Assembly: GCA_021776245.1 (NCBI GenBank)
Contig: JAJFGF010000072.1
Location: 1 to 64,000 of the forward strand
Source: Hyphococcus sp.
GTDB taxonomy: Bacteria; Pseudomonadota; Alphaproteobacteria; Caulobacterales; Parvularculaceae
Direction of reading: 5' to 3'
DNA length: 64,000 nt
A program made the position numbers and the translations under genes. Of the stretch, positions 16,636 through 25,840 are shown piece by piece. Each line of letters begins with the position of its first letter. Positions within the stretch are counted from its first letter, which is position 1. Below the pieces are notes generated by a model. That model searched no databases and had not been told where the DNA came from. It saw only the letters and a program-made list of their open reading frames with translations.

Positions 16636-18939
16636 GTGTTTGATCCCGCAGGACAGCGCGAGTTGGCAAGAGAAACGCAAGAACATTCCGAAGAAGAAGG
16701 CGGCGTCCGCGCGGCGCGCCGTTTTGTGCCGCAATGGGCGCTGTCGAATACGACGGCCGCAGCGGCGCTTTTTGGCGCTGGCATCGTCGCCTTTTTGACC
16801 ACCTGGTTTTTGATGTCGCCGCTGGTCGAGCGCGTCGATCGCGGCTTCCTGATGGCGATGATCATCGGCAATATCGTCATCGCTGCAGGTTTTGCGCTGC
16901 TCGTCGGCGCCCGTTTGTTTCACGTTTGGTCCGATCGCCGCAATCAACTGGCGGGCTCACGCACCCACATGCAGCTTGTCGGGCTCTTTTCGCTGCTTGC
17001 CGTGGTGCCGGCGATTATTGCATTTTTGTTCGCTTTCACTATTTTGCGCGCCAGCCTCAATGATGTGTTCAGTGAACGGATCGATAAATACCAGAACACC
17101 GCGCGCGACCTCGCCAATGGTCTGGTTGAGATAAAGGCGGCTGAACTCGAACAGCCCATGCGCCTCATTGCCCAGGATATAATTCGTCAGGAAGAAACCG
17201 GCGTTGGTTTTGAACAAACGCCGATCAGTTTTCGCCGATATTTCTACGCTCAGGCGCAAGTCCGCGGGTTATCTGCGCTTTATCTGGTTGACGGCGCTGG
17301 CCGGGTTGTTATTCGCGCAGAAATTGATCCTGGGCATTTCAATCTTCCGTCGGCTCAGGCGTTGGCAAATCTCAAAAGCGGCGAACCGGGAGAAGTGTTT
17401 GTCTTTGGCGTCAATGACGATGCGACGCTGGACATTTTTCGCGGCGCCCTGAGCCTTGATTATTATGGCGGCGGTTATCTGATCGGCTATCAGCCGATTG
17501 ACCAGATTACGACGGCCCGTCTTTTTGCAGTGCGCGACGTGCGCGCCGACTGGCAGGAGGCAGAACTTGGGCGGTCACGTCTCGAGCGGGTTTTCCTCGC
17601 CGGATATGTCGTGCTCGCGGTGATTATTCTGTTCGGCGCTATCTGGCTCGCGTTGTGGGCGGCGACGCGGATTGTTCGGCCTGTCGGACGCCTCGTTAAA
17701 ATGGCGGAAAGGGTTTCCGGCGGCGCGCTTGATGCGCGTGTTGAGGTTTATAAAGAAGACGGCGAACTCGGCGCGCTGGCCAGGTCGATGAACCACATGA
17801 CCGCGCAGTTACAGACCCAGCGCGATGATCTGATCGATACAAACCGGCAATTCGACGATCGCCGCCGCTTTACCGAGGCGGTGCTTTCGGGCGTCACCGC
17901 TGGCGTGATCGGCCTTACCGAGGACGGGGCCATTACAATTGCCAATAAATCGGCAGCGGAATTTCTCGGTGAGGACGGCCCCCGCCTGACCGGGCAAAAC
18001 ATTAATGAGGTGATGCCGGAACTCGGGCGTCTCCTGAAACGGGCGACCCAATCATCGTTTTCCGAAGTTGGCGATCAGATCGACCTGGTTCGAGAGGGCC
18101 GAACCCGAATGCTTAATGTGCGAATCGTTAAAGACGACGCCAAAGAGGAACAAAGCTATGTCGCCACCTTTGACGACATTACCCAGCTCATCGCAGCGCA
18201 GCGTAACGCAGCCTGGGGCGATGTTGCGCGCCGCATTGCTCATGAAATCAAAAACCCGCTAACCCCAATTCAGCTTTCAGCGGAAAGGCTGCGGCGGAAA
18301 TATCTCAGCGAAGTGAAATCAACGCCTGAGGTTTTTGATAAATGCACGGAAACCATTATCCGTCAGGTCAACGATATCGGACGCATGGTGGATGAGTTTT
18401 CGTCATTTGCGCGCATGCCGAAACCTGTGATTGGCCGTGAGGATATTCGCGAATTGATCAAGGCCGCCGTATTCCCGCAAAAGGTGACGTTTGCGGATAT
18501 TGAATTTACGGTCGAACTGCCGGATGAACCAATCTATGCCGAATGTGACGGCAGATTGATCGTTCAGGCGCTTTCAAATCTTCTTAAAAACGCCGGCGAG
18601 TCGATTGCGGCGCACGTTGCCGACCGGGACGACGCTGCGCAGGGTAAAATTGATGTACGCCTTGAGGCCGATGGCGCCGTGTCGCGTATCCAGATCATTG
18701 ATAATGGCGTCGGGCTGCCCGCCGCCGAACGGCACCGGTTGACAGAGCCATATATGACGACACGGTCGAAAGGCACAGGTCTCGGCCTCGCGATTGTCAA
18801 AAAAGTGGCGGAGGACCATGGCGGCTCTTTGGAATTTTTTGACGATCACAGTCTCGGGACAAGCGGCGCCCGGATGACAATTACATTGCCGCGTGCAGGG
18901 GAAGAACGAGGCGCTGCGCATGCAGCCGCGGCGGAATAA
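16636..18939 (+). CDS. ntrY: Sensor histidine kinase NtrY
   Basis: The protein has 767 aa. Four membrane segments lie at about residues 38-60, 68-95, 108-132 and 315-340, with a periplasmic domain between the last two. HAMP (about 340-395), PAS (about 405-510), a HisKA domain with phospho-acceptor His 536 in RIAHEIKNPLTPIQL, and an HATPase domain with NLLKNAGES (N box), DNGVGLP and GTGLGLAIV follow, so all kinase boxes are intact. NtrY senses an unknown envelope or redox signal and phosphorylates NtrX. The start is GTG at 16636. It is transcribed with ntrX and trkA. In the absence of a neighbouring ntrBC it may carry most of this regulation. Confidence 0.95.
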   Translation: MFDPAGQRELARETQEHSEEEGGVRAARRFVPQWALSNTTAAAALFGAGIVAFLTTWFLMSPLVERVDRGFLMAMIIGNIVIAAGFALLVGARLFHVWSDRRNQLAGSRTHMQLVGLFSLLAVVPAIIAFLFAFTILRASLNDVFSERIDKYQNTARDLANGLVEIKAAELEQPMRLIAQDIIRQEETGVGFEQTPISFRRYFYAQAQVRGLSALYLVDGAGRVVIRAEIDPGHFNLPSAQALANLKSGEPGEVFVFGVNDDATLDIFRGALSLDYYGGGYLIGYQPIDQITTARLFAVRDVRADWQEAELGRSRLERVFLAGYVVLAVIILFGAIWLALWAATRIVRPVGRLVKMAERVSGGALDARVEVYKEDGELGALARSMNHMTAQLQTQRDDLIDTNRQFDDRRRFTEAVLSGVTAGVIGLTEDGAITIANKSAAEFLGEDGPRLTGQNINEVMPELGRLLKRATQSSFSEVGDQIDLVREGRTRMLNVRIVKDDAKEEQSYVATFDDITQLIAAQRNAAWGDVARRIAHEIKNPLTPIQLSAERLRRKYLSEVKSTPEVFDKCTETIIRQVNDIGRMVDEFSSFARMPKPVIGREDIRELIKAAVFPQKVTFADIEFTVELPDEPIYAECDGRLIVQALSNLLKNAGESIAAHVADRDDAAQGKIDVRLEADGAVSRIQIIDNGVGLPAAERHRLTEPYMTTRSKGTGLGLAIVKKVAEDHGGSLEFFDDHSLGTSGARMTITLPRAGEERGAAHAAAAE

Positions 18940-18966
18940 GGAACTGAAAATTATGTGGGTCTGTAA

Positions 18967-20355
18967 ATGAGTATTGATATTCTGGTCGTTGACGACGAAG
19001 AAGACATCCGCGAATTAGTGTCCGGCATTCTTGAGGATGAAGGATTTAGTCCACGCACTGCGTCGGATTCAACGACGGCGCTCGCCGCGGTTCGGGACCG
19101 GCTCCCCTCGCTCGTTATTCTTGACGTGTGGCTGCAAAATTCCGCGATGGACGGAATTGAAATACTTGAGCAATTGAAAAAGCGTCACCCGGAACTGCCG
19201 GTGGTTATTATTTCCGGCCACGGAACAATTGAGACCGCGGTCGCCGCGATCAAAAAAGGCGCTTATGATTTCGTTGAAAAACCGTTCAACGCCGACCGGC
19301 TGATCCTGGTGATCAATCGGGCCCTTGAGGCGACGCGATTGCGGCGTGAGAATTCCGAATTGCGTGAACGAACGCCGGATTGGGGTTTAATTGGCTCATC
19401 TTCAGCGATTTCAGCCTTGCGCGGCGTTATCGATCGCGTCGCTGATGCGCGTTCGCGGGTTCTCATCTCCGGCCCGCCGGGATCCGGAAAAGAGGTCATT
19501 GCGCGCCTGTTGCATACGACGTCGCAACGGGCGGGGCGTCCATTTGTCGTTGCCAGTGCGGCGTCGATTGCGCCCGACCGCATGGAAGAGGAACTTTTCG
19601 GCATTGAGGGCGAGGATGGCGCGCCGCGCATGATCGGCCTGATGGAAAAGGCCCATGGCGGCACGCTGATGTTTGATGAAATCGGCGACATGCCGCTGGA
19701 GACTCAAGGCAAGATCCTTCGTGTCCTGGTCGAACAGCGGTTCAAACGTGTCGGCGGTGAAAAAGCGGTAGAGGTCGATGTCCGCATCGTTTCAACGACG
19801 TCGCGGGACCTTCTTGCCGCCGCCGCTGAACGCTCCTTCCGCGAGGACCTCTATCATCGTCTTAATGTTGTTTCGATCATTGCACCGGGCCTCGATGAAC
19901 GCCGCGAAGATATTCCAGCGCTCGTCGCCTATTTTATTGACCGTATTTCCCGGGCATCAGGCCTTCCGAAACGGCCGCTTTCGGTTGAATCCATGGCGGC
20001 GCTTCAGACCTATAGCTGGCCGGGCAATGTCCGCCAGCTGCGTAATGTGATTGAGCGCACACTGATCTTGATGGGCCGCGATCCCGAGTTGGAAATCACC
20101 TGCGATCATTTGCCTTCAGAGGTGATGGATGCGGGGCTTTCCATTCCGGCCGGGGAAGGCCTCGAACAGATCATCGCGCTGCCGTTGCGCGACGCCCGTG
20201 AACGCTTTGAGCGCGAATATCTGATCACGCAGATTAATCGATTCGGCGGCAATATTTCTCGTACCGCGGCGTTTATTGGGATGGAACGCTCCGCGTTACA
20301 CCGTAAACTCAAGGCGCTTGGCGTAAACGGCCAGGCGCGTGTAGAGAGCGCGTAA
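18967..20355 (+). CDS. ntrX: Response regulator NtrX (AAA+ domain without GAFTGA loop)
   Basis: The protein has 462 aa: a receiver domain with acidic pocket DDEED and phospho-acceptor Asp 53, an AAA+ domain with Walker A GPPGSGKE (from residue 169) and Walker B GGTLMFDEIGD (near 233), and a Fis-type HTH at the C terminus (NISRTAAFIGMERSALHRKL). The stretch after ELFG reads IEGEDGAPRMIGLMEKAHGG. The GAFTGA loop used by sigma54 activators to contact the holoenzyme is absent and the region is shortened. I infer that this NtrX probably does not open sigma54 promoters but acts as a direct DNA-binding regulator. It pairs with NtrY immediately upstream. Confidence 0.95.
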   Translation: MSIDILVVDDEEDIRELVSGILEDEGFSPRTASDSTTALAAVRDRLPSLVILDVWLQNSAMDGIEILEQLKKRHPELPVVIISGHGTIETAVAAIKKGAYDFVEKPFNADRLILVINRALEATRLRRENSELRERTPDWGLIGSSSAISALRGVIDRVADARSRVLISGPPGSGKEVIARLLHTTSQRAGRPFVVASAASIAPDRMEEELFGIEGEDGAPRMIGLMEKAHGGTLMFDEIGDMPLETQGKILRVLVEQRFKRVGGEKAVEVDVRIVSTTSRDLLAAAAERSFREDLYHRLNVVSIIAPGLDERREDIPALVAYFIDRISRASGLPKRPLSVESMAALQTYSWPGNVRQLRNVIERTLILMGRDPELEITCDHLPSEVMDAGLSIPAGEGLEQIIALPLRDARERFEREYLITQINRFGGNISRTAAFIGMERSALHRKLKALGVNGQARVESA

Positions 20356-20385
20356 TAAAGGGCGAGAGATAAGGATTTTCAGATC

Positions 20386-21759
20386 ATGAGAGTGATCGTT
20401 TGCGGCGCTGGCCGCGTCGGCGTCGGCATCGCGCGCAGGCTTGCGCGAGAAGAAAACGACGTGACCGTTGTTGATCAATCCAAAGAGTTGATCCGCAAAG
20501 TCGCGGAGCGTCTCGATGTTCGCGGCGTTGTCGGCAACGGCGCTTATCCGGAAACCCTGGACGAGGCCGGCGCGCGCGAGGCCGACATGATCATTGCGGT
20601 CACCTATTCCGACGAAGTCAACATGGTCGCCTGCCAGATCGCCCATTCGCTTTTCGACGTGCCGACAAAAATTGCACGCGTGCGCGCCCAAGCCTATCTC
20701 GATCCGAAATATTCCGACTTGTTTACGCGCAACCATTTGCCGATTGACGTAATTATTTCCCCGGAGCGTGAAGTTTCCGAGGCGATTATGCAGCGCATGT
20801 CAACGCCGGGCGCGTTCGAGCTTAAATCCTTCGTCGATGGCCGCGTCTGGGCGGTTGGCGTCAAGCTGCGGGACAATTGTCCAATTATCAATACGCCGCT
20901 GCGGCAGGTCGCCGAGCTGTTTCCTGATCTCAAAATCACCATCGTCGCCATCAAGCGCAATGAAAAAATGTGGCGCGCCCATGCTGACGATCAGCTTGCA
21001 GCCGGCGACCAGATTTTCTTCATCGCCGATCGCCATGACGTCACCCGCGCATTGGAGATCATGGGTGAGGCTGCGCGCCAGGCCCGGCGGGTTATTATCG
21101 TCGGCGGCGGCAATATCGGCCTTTTTGTCGCCAAGGGCCTGGAAAAACTCGGCGCAATGAAAATCCGGCTCATTGAGCGCGACCAAAAGCGCGCTGAGTT
21201 CATTGCAGAAGAGCTTGAACGTACGATCGTTCTCAAAGGTGACGGACTTGATCGGGCGATTTTACGTGAAGCGGGGGTCAGCGAAGCCGAAACCGTTGTC
21301 GCCGTGACCGATAATGATCAGGTCAATATTTTGACATCTGTTGTCGCCAAGCGCGAAGGCGCCCGGCGATCGATGGCGCTGATCAATGATCATGATTATG
21401 GTCCGGTCGCCGAAGCGGTCGGCATAGACCGGTTTATCGATCCGCGGGCGACGACAATTTCGACGATCCTGCAACATATTCGCCGCGGCCGCATCAAGGG
21501 GGTTTATTCATTGTCGGACGGCGCCGCGGAACTCGTCGATGCTGTCGCGCTTGAAACGTCGCCGCTTGTGAACAACCCCTTGCGGGATGCGCCGCTGCCG
21601 GAAGGCGTGATGATCGGCGCCGTTTGTCGCGACGGTGAAGTCATCATGCCGACGGGCGATACAATTATTAATGCGGGCGACCGCATTGTTTTGATGACCA
21701 TGCGTGAAAACGTCAAGGACGTCGAGCAGATGTTCCGTGTCAGCATTGAATACTTTTAA
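20386..21759 (+). CDS. trkA: Trk potassium uptake regulatory subunit TrkA
   Basis: The protein has 457 aa with two tandem RCK units. Each starts with a Rossmann nucleotide site: GAGRVGVGIARRL at residues 5-17 and GGGNIGLFVAKGLEKLG near 240, each followed by a TrkA-C domain. It is a peripheral cytoplasmic NAD(H)-binding regulator of the TrkH channel, which is encoded next at 21886. The trkA position after ntrX is conserved in the class. A hairpin right after the stop may separate it transcriptionally from trkH. Confidence 0.96.
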   Translation: MRVIVCGAGRVGVGIARRLAREENDVTVVDQSKELIRKVAERLDVRGVVGNGAYPETLDEAGAREADMIIAVTYSDEVNMVACQIAHSLFDVPTKIARVRAQAYLDPKYSDLFTRNHLPIDVIISPEREVSEAIMQRMSTPGAFELKSFVDGRVWAVGVKLRDNCPIINTPLRQVAELFPDLKITIVAIKRNEKMWRAHADDQLAAGDQIFFIADRHDVTRALEIMGEAARQARRVIIVGGGNIGLFVAKGLEKLGAMKIRLIERDQKRAEFIAEELERTIVLKGDGLDRAILREAGVSEAETVVAVTDNDQVNILTSVVAKREGARRSMALINDHDYGPVAEAVGIDRFIDPRATTISTILQHIRRGRIKGVYSLSDGAAELVDAVALETSPLVNNPLRDAPLPEGVMIGAVCRDGEVIMPTGDTIINAGDRIVLMTMRENVKDVEQMFRVSIEYF

Positions 21760-21800
21760 AACCGTTCCGATTATGTTCGACGCCCGGAACGGTTTAATTT
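21759..21800 (+). terminator. Terminator-like hairpin after trkA
   Basis: AAACCGTTCCG (21759-21769) and CGGAACGGTTT (21785-21795) are perfect 11-bp complements with a 15-base loop, starting in the trkA stop codon and followed by AATTTCTTTG. It could be an attenuating terminator between trkA and trkH. Confidence 0.6.
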
Positions 21801-21885
21801 CTTTGTATGGTCGCATTTTCATCGCGCGAGCCGATTCCCACTTCGCCTGGAAATGCTCCGGTAACCTGCGCGAGAGTAACGACGC

Positions 21886-23277
21886 ATGGGACTGACAAGC
21901 ATTTTTCGCGGCTTTTCGGCCATGTTGATCACCGTCGGCCTGATGATGCTTGCGCCGATGGCGCTGGCATTTAGCGGCAACGAAGACAGCGCCGGCGCCT
22001 ATCTTTTTGGCGCAGCGGCGACGCTTATCTCCGGCGGAGGCGCATTTGCCGCCAGCATCGGCCGGCGCCCGGCGGCGGATTTTCGCGGGGCGCTGATTAT
22101 CGTCTTGCTGTGGTGGGCGGTCGTCCCTGTTTTTGCCTCATTGCCTTTTATGATGGGCTCAGCGTCCTTTGCTGACGCCTATTTTGAGGCTGTCTCCGCG
22201 ATGACAACGACAGGCGGCTGGCTGTCAAATGCCGCCGCCATTGAGAGCCCGGCGGGCATGTTGTGGCGCGCGCAACTGCAATGGCTTGGAGGGCTCGCAT
22301 CGCTTGCGATTGCGGCGGCCATTTTCATTCGGCCCGCCTTTATCGGTATTGACACATTATTGCCGCCATTTTCACGAGGCGAGAGGGACTCGTTTCTGCA
22401 CTCGTTGCGCAACGCGACCACGTCCTTTGCATCGATTTACCTGCTGTTGACCGCGGTTGCCTTTTCAATCATCGCGCTTTCAGGCGCGCCGTTGCTTGAT
22501 GCTATCGTGATAGCGATGTCAGCAGCAGCGTCCGGCGGGTTTATTCCAAATGAAGCCGGCCTTGACGGTTACTCGCTAAGCGTCACCAGAGCCGTTTTTC
22601 CATTCATTGTCCTCGGCGGCGCCAATTTTGTTCTTCTGGCGCGCCTGTTGAGCGGCAAGCGTGAACGGGTCACCGACGTTGAAACGGGCGGCTATCTTAT
22701 GATCATGGTTTGGGTCGGCGTCCTTTTCTGGGTCACGGCCGGCGCCGGCGACATAGAATTATTTGCGCCGCAGCTTTTCAATGCTGCTTCGCTTCTTTCC
22801 ACCAACGGTTATGTAATTGGCGAAGCGCCGCCGCTCACCGTAGCGCTGGTGACGGCGATTATCGGCGGCGCCGCGGTCTCAACGGCGGGCGGGTTTAAGA
22901 TATTGCGCTGGATCGTGATCATGCGCCGGGCCCGCGAAGAGATCAGGAGACTGGTGATCCCCAGCGCGGTCTTTGGCATCAGACGCGTGTCAAACGAACT
23001 TGGCGTGTGGATGCATTTTATTGTCTTTACAATGACGCTCGCGGTTCTCGTCGTCGCACTGTCTACGGGCGGCCACAATTTCGACCTGGCGGCGGCGGCG
23101 GCCACAGCGGCGTTGAGCAACACCGGACCCCTCATCCAGCTTGCCGAGGGCGGCGCAGCGGGATACGCCGGTTTCAGCGAACAATTGCGCTGGCTGCTTG
23201 TCGCAGCGATGATCCTTGGACGGCTCGAAGCGGCGGCGGCGCTGGCGCTTATTAACCGCGCCTTTTGGAGGTCTTGA
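21886..23277 (+). CDS. trkH: Trk potassium uptake channel subunit TrkH
   Basis: The integral membrane protein has 463 aa with multiple hydrophobic segments and the repeated selectivity-filter-like glycine motifs of the Trk/Ktr superfamily: TTTGGWLSN near residue 106, SAAASGGFIPNEAG near 211, LLSTNGYVIG near 305 and ALSNTGPLIQ near 407. One Gly per repeat lines the potassium pore. It works with TrkA. The downstream dat gene begins 6 bp after the stop, so these are co-transcribed. The second half contains the conserved TAGGFKILR-like arginine region (VSTAGGFKILRW). Confidence 0.92.
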   Translation: MGLTSIFRGFSAMLITVGLMMLAPMALAFSGNEDSAGAYLFGAAATLISGGGAFAASIGRRPAADFRGALIIVLLWWAVVPVFASLPFMMGSASFADAYFEAVSAMTTTGGWLSNAAAIESPAGMLWRAQLQWLGGLASLAIAAAIFIRPAFIGIDTLLPPFSRGERDSFLHSLRNATTSFASIYLLLTAVAFSIIALSGAPLLDAIVIAMSAAASGGFIPNEAGLDGYSLSVTRAVFPFIVLGGANFVLLARLLSGKRERVTDVETGGYLMIMVWVGVLFWVTAGAGDIELFAPQLFNAASLLSTNGYVIGEAPPLTVALVTAIIGGAAVSTAGGFKILRWIVIMRRAREEIRRLVIPSAVFGIRRVSNELGVWMHFIVFTMTLAVLVVALSTGGHNFDLAAAAATAALSNTGPLIQLAEGGAAGYAGFSEQLRWLLVAAMILGRLEAAAALALINRAFWRS

Positions 23278-23283
23278 GAGATT

Positions 23284-24138
23284 ATGGCGGGAATAGTCTA
23301 TGTGAACGGGCAATATCTGCGCAGCCGCGATGCGCGGGTTCATATAGAAGATCGCGGCTATCAATTTGCCGACGGCATCTACGAAGTCTGCCTCGTCATT
23401 GACGGCCGCTATTGGGACGCGGACGGACATCTCGACCGCATGGACCGCTCGTTGCGCGAGTTGCAAATCAGCCCGCCTATGTCGCGCACGGCGCTTGGCG
23501 CCGTGATGGCGGAGCTGTTGACCCGCAACCGGCTGAAGAATGCGCTGGTCTATATACAGATCACCCGCGGCGTTGCACCCCGAAACCATCCATTTCCCGC
23601 GCCGGAAACGCCGCCAGCGCTGGTCATGACGGCGCGGCGGTTCGATCTTGACGCCAGTGATGAGCGCGCCCGCAGGGGCGTCGCCGTCATCACCCAGCCG
23701 GACATACGCTGGGGCCGCGTCGATATCAAATCAGTCTCGCTATTGCCGAATGTGCTTGCCAAACAGGCCGCATTCGAGGCCGGCGCAGTGGAGGCGTTAC
23801 TGGTCAAAAACGGCAAAATTACCGAGGGCTCGTCGTCCAACGCCTGGATCGTCAATCAGTCAGGCGCAATTGTCACCCACCCAAAAGGCCAGGAGATCCT
23901 CGGCGGGATCACCCGGGAAACGGCGATCGCCTGCGCCAGGGATTTGCAGATCAAAATCGAGGAGCGCCCGTTCTCCGTGGAGGAAGCGATCCAGGCTAAA
24001 GAAGCATTTATCACCGCAGCAACGGTTTTGGTGATGCCGGTGATAGCTATCGATGGGCGCCAAATCGGCGACGGGGTCCCGGGACCAATCGCAATCCGCC
24101 TGCGCGAAGCCTATAAGGACCGGGCGCGGCTCGCTTGA
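23284..24138 (+). CDS. dat: D-amino-acid (D-alanine) aminotransferase
   Basis: The fold-type IV PLP enzyme has 284 aa. It converts D-alanine plus 2-oxoglutarate to pyruvate and D-glutamate. The catalytic lysine is in DIKSVSLLPNVLAKQ, near residue 146; EDRGYQFADGIYEV (about 22-35), ITRGVAPRNHPFP and ITEGSSSNAW are typical of Dat rather than of BCAT. The gene sits between trkH and hfq, its usual location in alphaproteobacteria. With ald in the same window it offers a route for alanine turnover and peptidoglycan D-glutamate supply, although that link is inference. Confidence 0.9.
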   Translation: MAGIVYVNGQYLRSRDARVHIEDRGYQFADGIYEVCLVIDGRYWDADGHLDRMDRSLRELQISPPMSRTALGAVMAELLTRNRLKNALVYIQITRGVAPRNHPFPAPETPPALVMTARRFDLDASDERARRGVAVITQPDIRWGRVDIKSVSLLPNVLAKQAAFEAGAVEALLVKNGKITEGSSSNAWIVNQSGAIVTHPKGQEILGGITRETAIACARDLQIKIEERPFSVEEAIQAKEAFITAATVLVMPVIAIDGRQIGDGVPGPIAIRLREAYKDRARLA

Positions 24139-24241
24139 GGTCGAAGGCGGCGCGAATGTCTCCTATTGCACAAGCGGGCCATCCGGGCCACAATGGTGCT
24201 GCACTGCAATAAATTACAAGAAGAGGTGAGATGCGGCGCAA

Positions 24242-24478
24242 ATGAGCGATAAAAAACAAAACCTTCAGGATACTTTTCTCAATCACGTCCGTAAAAGCAA
24301 AGTGCCAGTCACAATATTCCTTGTGAATGGCGTGAAACTGCAGGGAATTGTCGGCTGGTTTGACAATTTCTGCGTTCTTTTAAAACGCGACGGCCAGTCC
24401 CAGCTTGTCTATAAGCACGCCATATCCACGGTGATGCCGCAGCAGCCTGTGACGCTCTGGGATAATGAAGACGAGTAG
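24242..24478 (+). CDS. hfq: RNA chaperone Hfq
   Basis: The protein has 78 aa, typical of alphaproteobacterial Hfq, which lacks the long C-terminal tail. The Sm1 motif ([21 protein letters not shown], in pieces VTIFLVNG and GIVGWFD) and Sm2 motif with [10 protein letters not shown] are intact, including the YKH residues that build the distal and proximal RNA surfaces. It pairs small RNAs with mRNAs as a hexamer. A ribosome site AAGAGGTGAG precedes the ATG. hflX starts 9 bp downstream, so the conserved hfq-hflX unit is present. Confidence 0.97.
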   Translation: MSDKKQNLQDTFLNHVRKSKVPVTIFLVNGVKLQGIVGWFDNFCVLLKRDGQSQLVYKHAISTVMPQQPVTLWDNEDE

Positions 24479-24487
24479 TTTCCACTT

Positions 24488-25840
24488 TTGCCGGATCAAC
24501 AAACCGCCATTATCATCCACCCGGCGCTGAAAGGCGGCGCGGGCGCACGTCCGCCACAGGCGCGGCTTGATGAGGCCGTCGGTCTCGCCGCCGCCATCAA
24601 TCTTGATGTCGTCGCGGCAAACGTCGTTACAATAGCGCAGCCAAAACCTGCGACCTTAATTGGCGGCGGCAAGGTCGAAGAGATTAATACGCTGCTCGAC
24701 AGTTTCGATCCGCGTCCGGATCTTGTGATCATCGACGGCGCCTTGTCGCCCGTACAGCATCGCAATCTTGAGAAAATTTGGAATTTGAAAGTCGTTGATC
24801 GCACGGCGCTAATCCTTGAGATATTTGGCGAGCGCGCCCAGACCGCAGAAGGCAGTCTGCAAGTTGAGCTTGCGCATCTTGATTATCAACGCTCGCGGCT
24901 GGTGCGCTCCTGGACCCACCTTGAGCGGCAGCGCGGCGGCGCAGGGTTTCTTGGCGGGCCGGGCGAACGCCAGATTGAATCTGACCGCCGGGCGCTGTCG
25001 AGCAAAATTGTTCGATTAAAGAAAAAGCTTGAAGAGGTAACGCGCACGCGCACATTACAGCGCGCCAGGCGAAAACGCGCGCCGCACCCGGTCATTGCGC
25101 TGGTCGGTTACACAAATGCCGGGAAATCGACGCTATTTAATCGCCTGACGCAATCCGCGGTGAAAGCCGAGGATCTGTTATTTGCAACGCTCGATCCGAC
25201 CATGCGCGCAATTGATCTTCCTTCCGGCATACGCATCATCCTTTCCGATACGGTCGGATTTATTTCCGACCTGCCAACGCAATTGGTCGCCGCCTTTCGC
25301 GCAACCCTGGAAGAAGTTCTGGAAGCGGATCTGATCATCCATGTGCGCGATATCGCCCATGAAGATACAAATGCCCAGCGCGACGACGTCATTGCGGTGC
25401 TTAAAGAACTCGGTATTGACGCCGAGGACGAGCGCCCGGTCATCGAGGCGCTCAACAAAATCGACCTTCTCGACGAAGACGGCCGGGCGGCCATTGAGGC
25501 GATTGCACGCGCGAGTGAGGCTGACAAACCGGGCGCGATTTCTGCGCCAGTGCGCCTTGCGCTGTCGGCCGAGACCGGCGAAGGCGTTGGCGATTTGCGC
25601 GACCTCATCGAAGAAACGCTGACTGCCGCGCATGACACAATGGTGGTGATTATTCCCGCGGCGGACGGCGCAGCGCGGGCATGGCTGCATCAGCGCGCGG
25701 AAATTATCGACGAAGCTGCACGCGAGCATGAGCTGGCGCTGACAGTGCGCTTGTCAAAAAAGACACAAGGTCAGTTCTTTAAGTCCTTTCCCGCTGCCCG
25801 CGCTGAACCCATCGCGGAAGGCGCGCGCAAAACCACATGA
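24488..25840 (+). CDS. hflX: Ribosome-associated GTPase HflX
   Basis: The GTPase has 450 aa. It starts at TTG (24488), 9 bp after hfq; no better start exists before the conserved HPAL region. The N-terminal domain with TLIGGGKVEEI, and FLGGPGERQIESDRR in the linker, are family hallmarks. The G domain from about residue 199 has Walker A GYTNAGKSTLFN, the switch DTVGFISDLP and NKID. HflX splits stalled or stressed 70S ribosomes. The last 4 bp overlap the next ATG, so an inositol-phosphatase-like enzyme is translationally coupled to it. Confidence 0.95.
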   Translation: MPDQQTAIIIHPALKGGAGARPPQARLDEAVGLAAAINLDVVAANVVTIAQPKPATLIGGGKVEEINTLLDSFDPRPDLVIIDGALSPVQHRNLEKIWNLKVVDRTALILEIFGERAQTAEGSLQVELAHLDYQRSRLVRSWTHLERQRGGAGFLGGPGERQIESDRRALSSKIVRLKKKLEEVTRTRTLQRARRKRAPHPVIALVGYTNAGKSTLFNRLTQSAVKAEDLLFATLDPTMRAIDLPSGIRIILSDTVGFISDLPTQLVAAFRATLEEVLEADLIIHVRDIAHEDTNAQRDDVIAVLKELGIDAEDERPVIEALNKIDLLDEDGRAAIEAIARASEADKPGAISAPVRLALSAETGEGVGDLRDLIEETLTAAHDTMVVIIPAADGAARAWLHQRAEIIDEAAREHELALTVRLSKKTQGQFFKSFPAARAEPIAEGARKTT

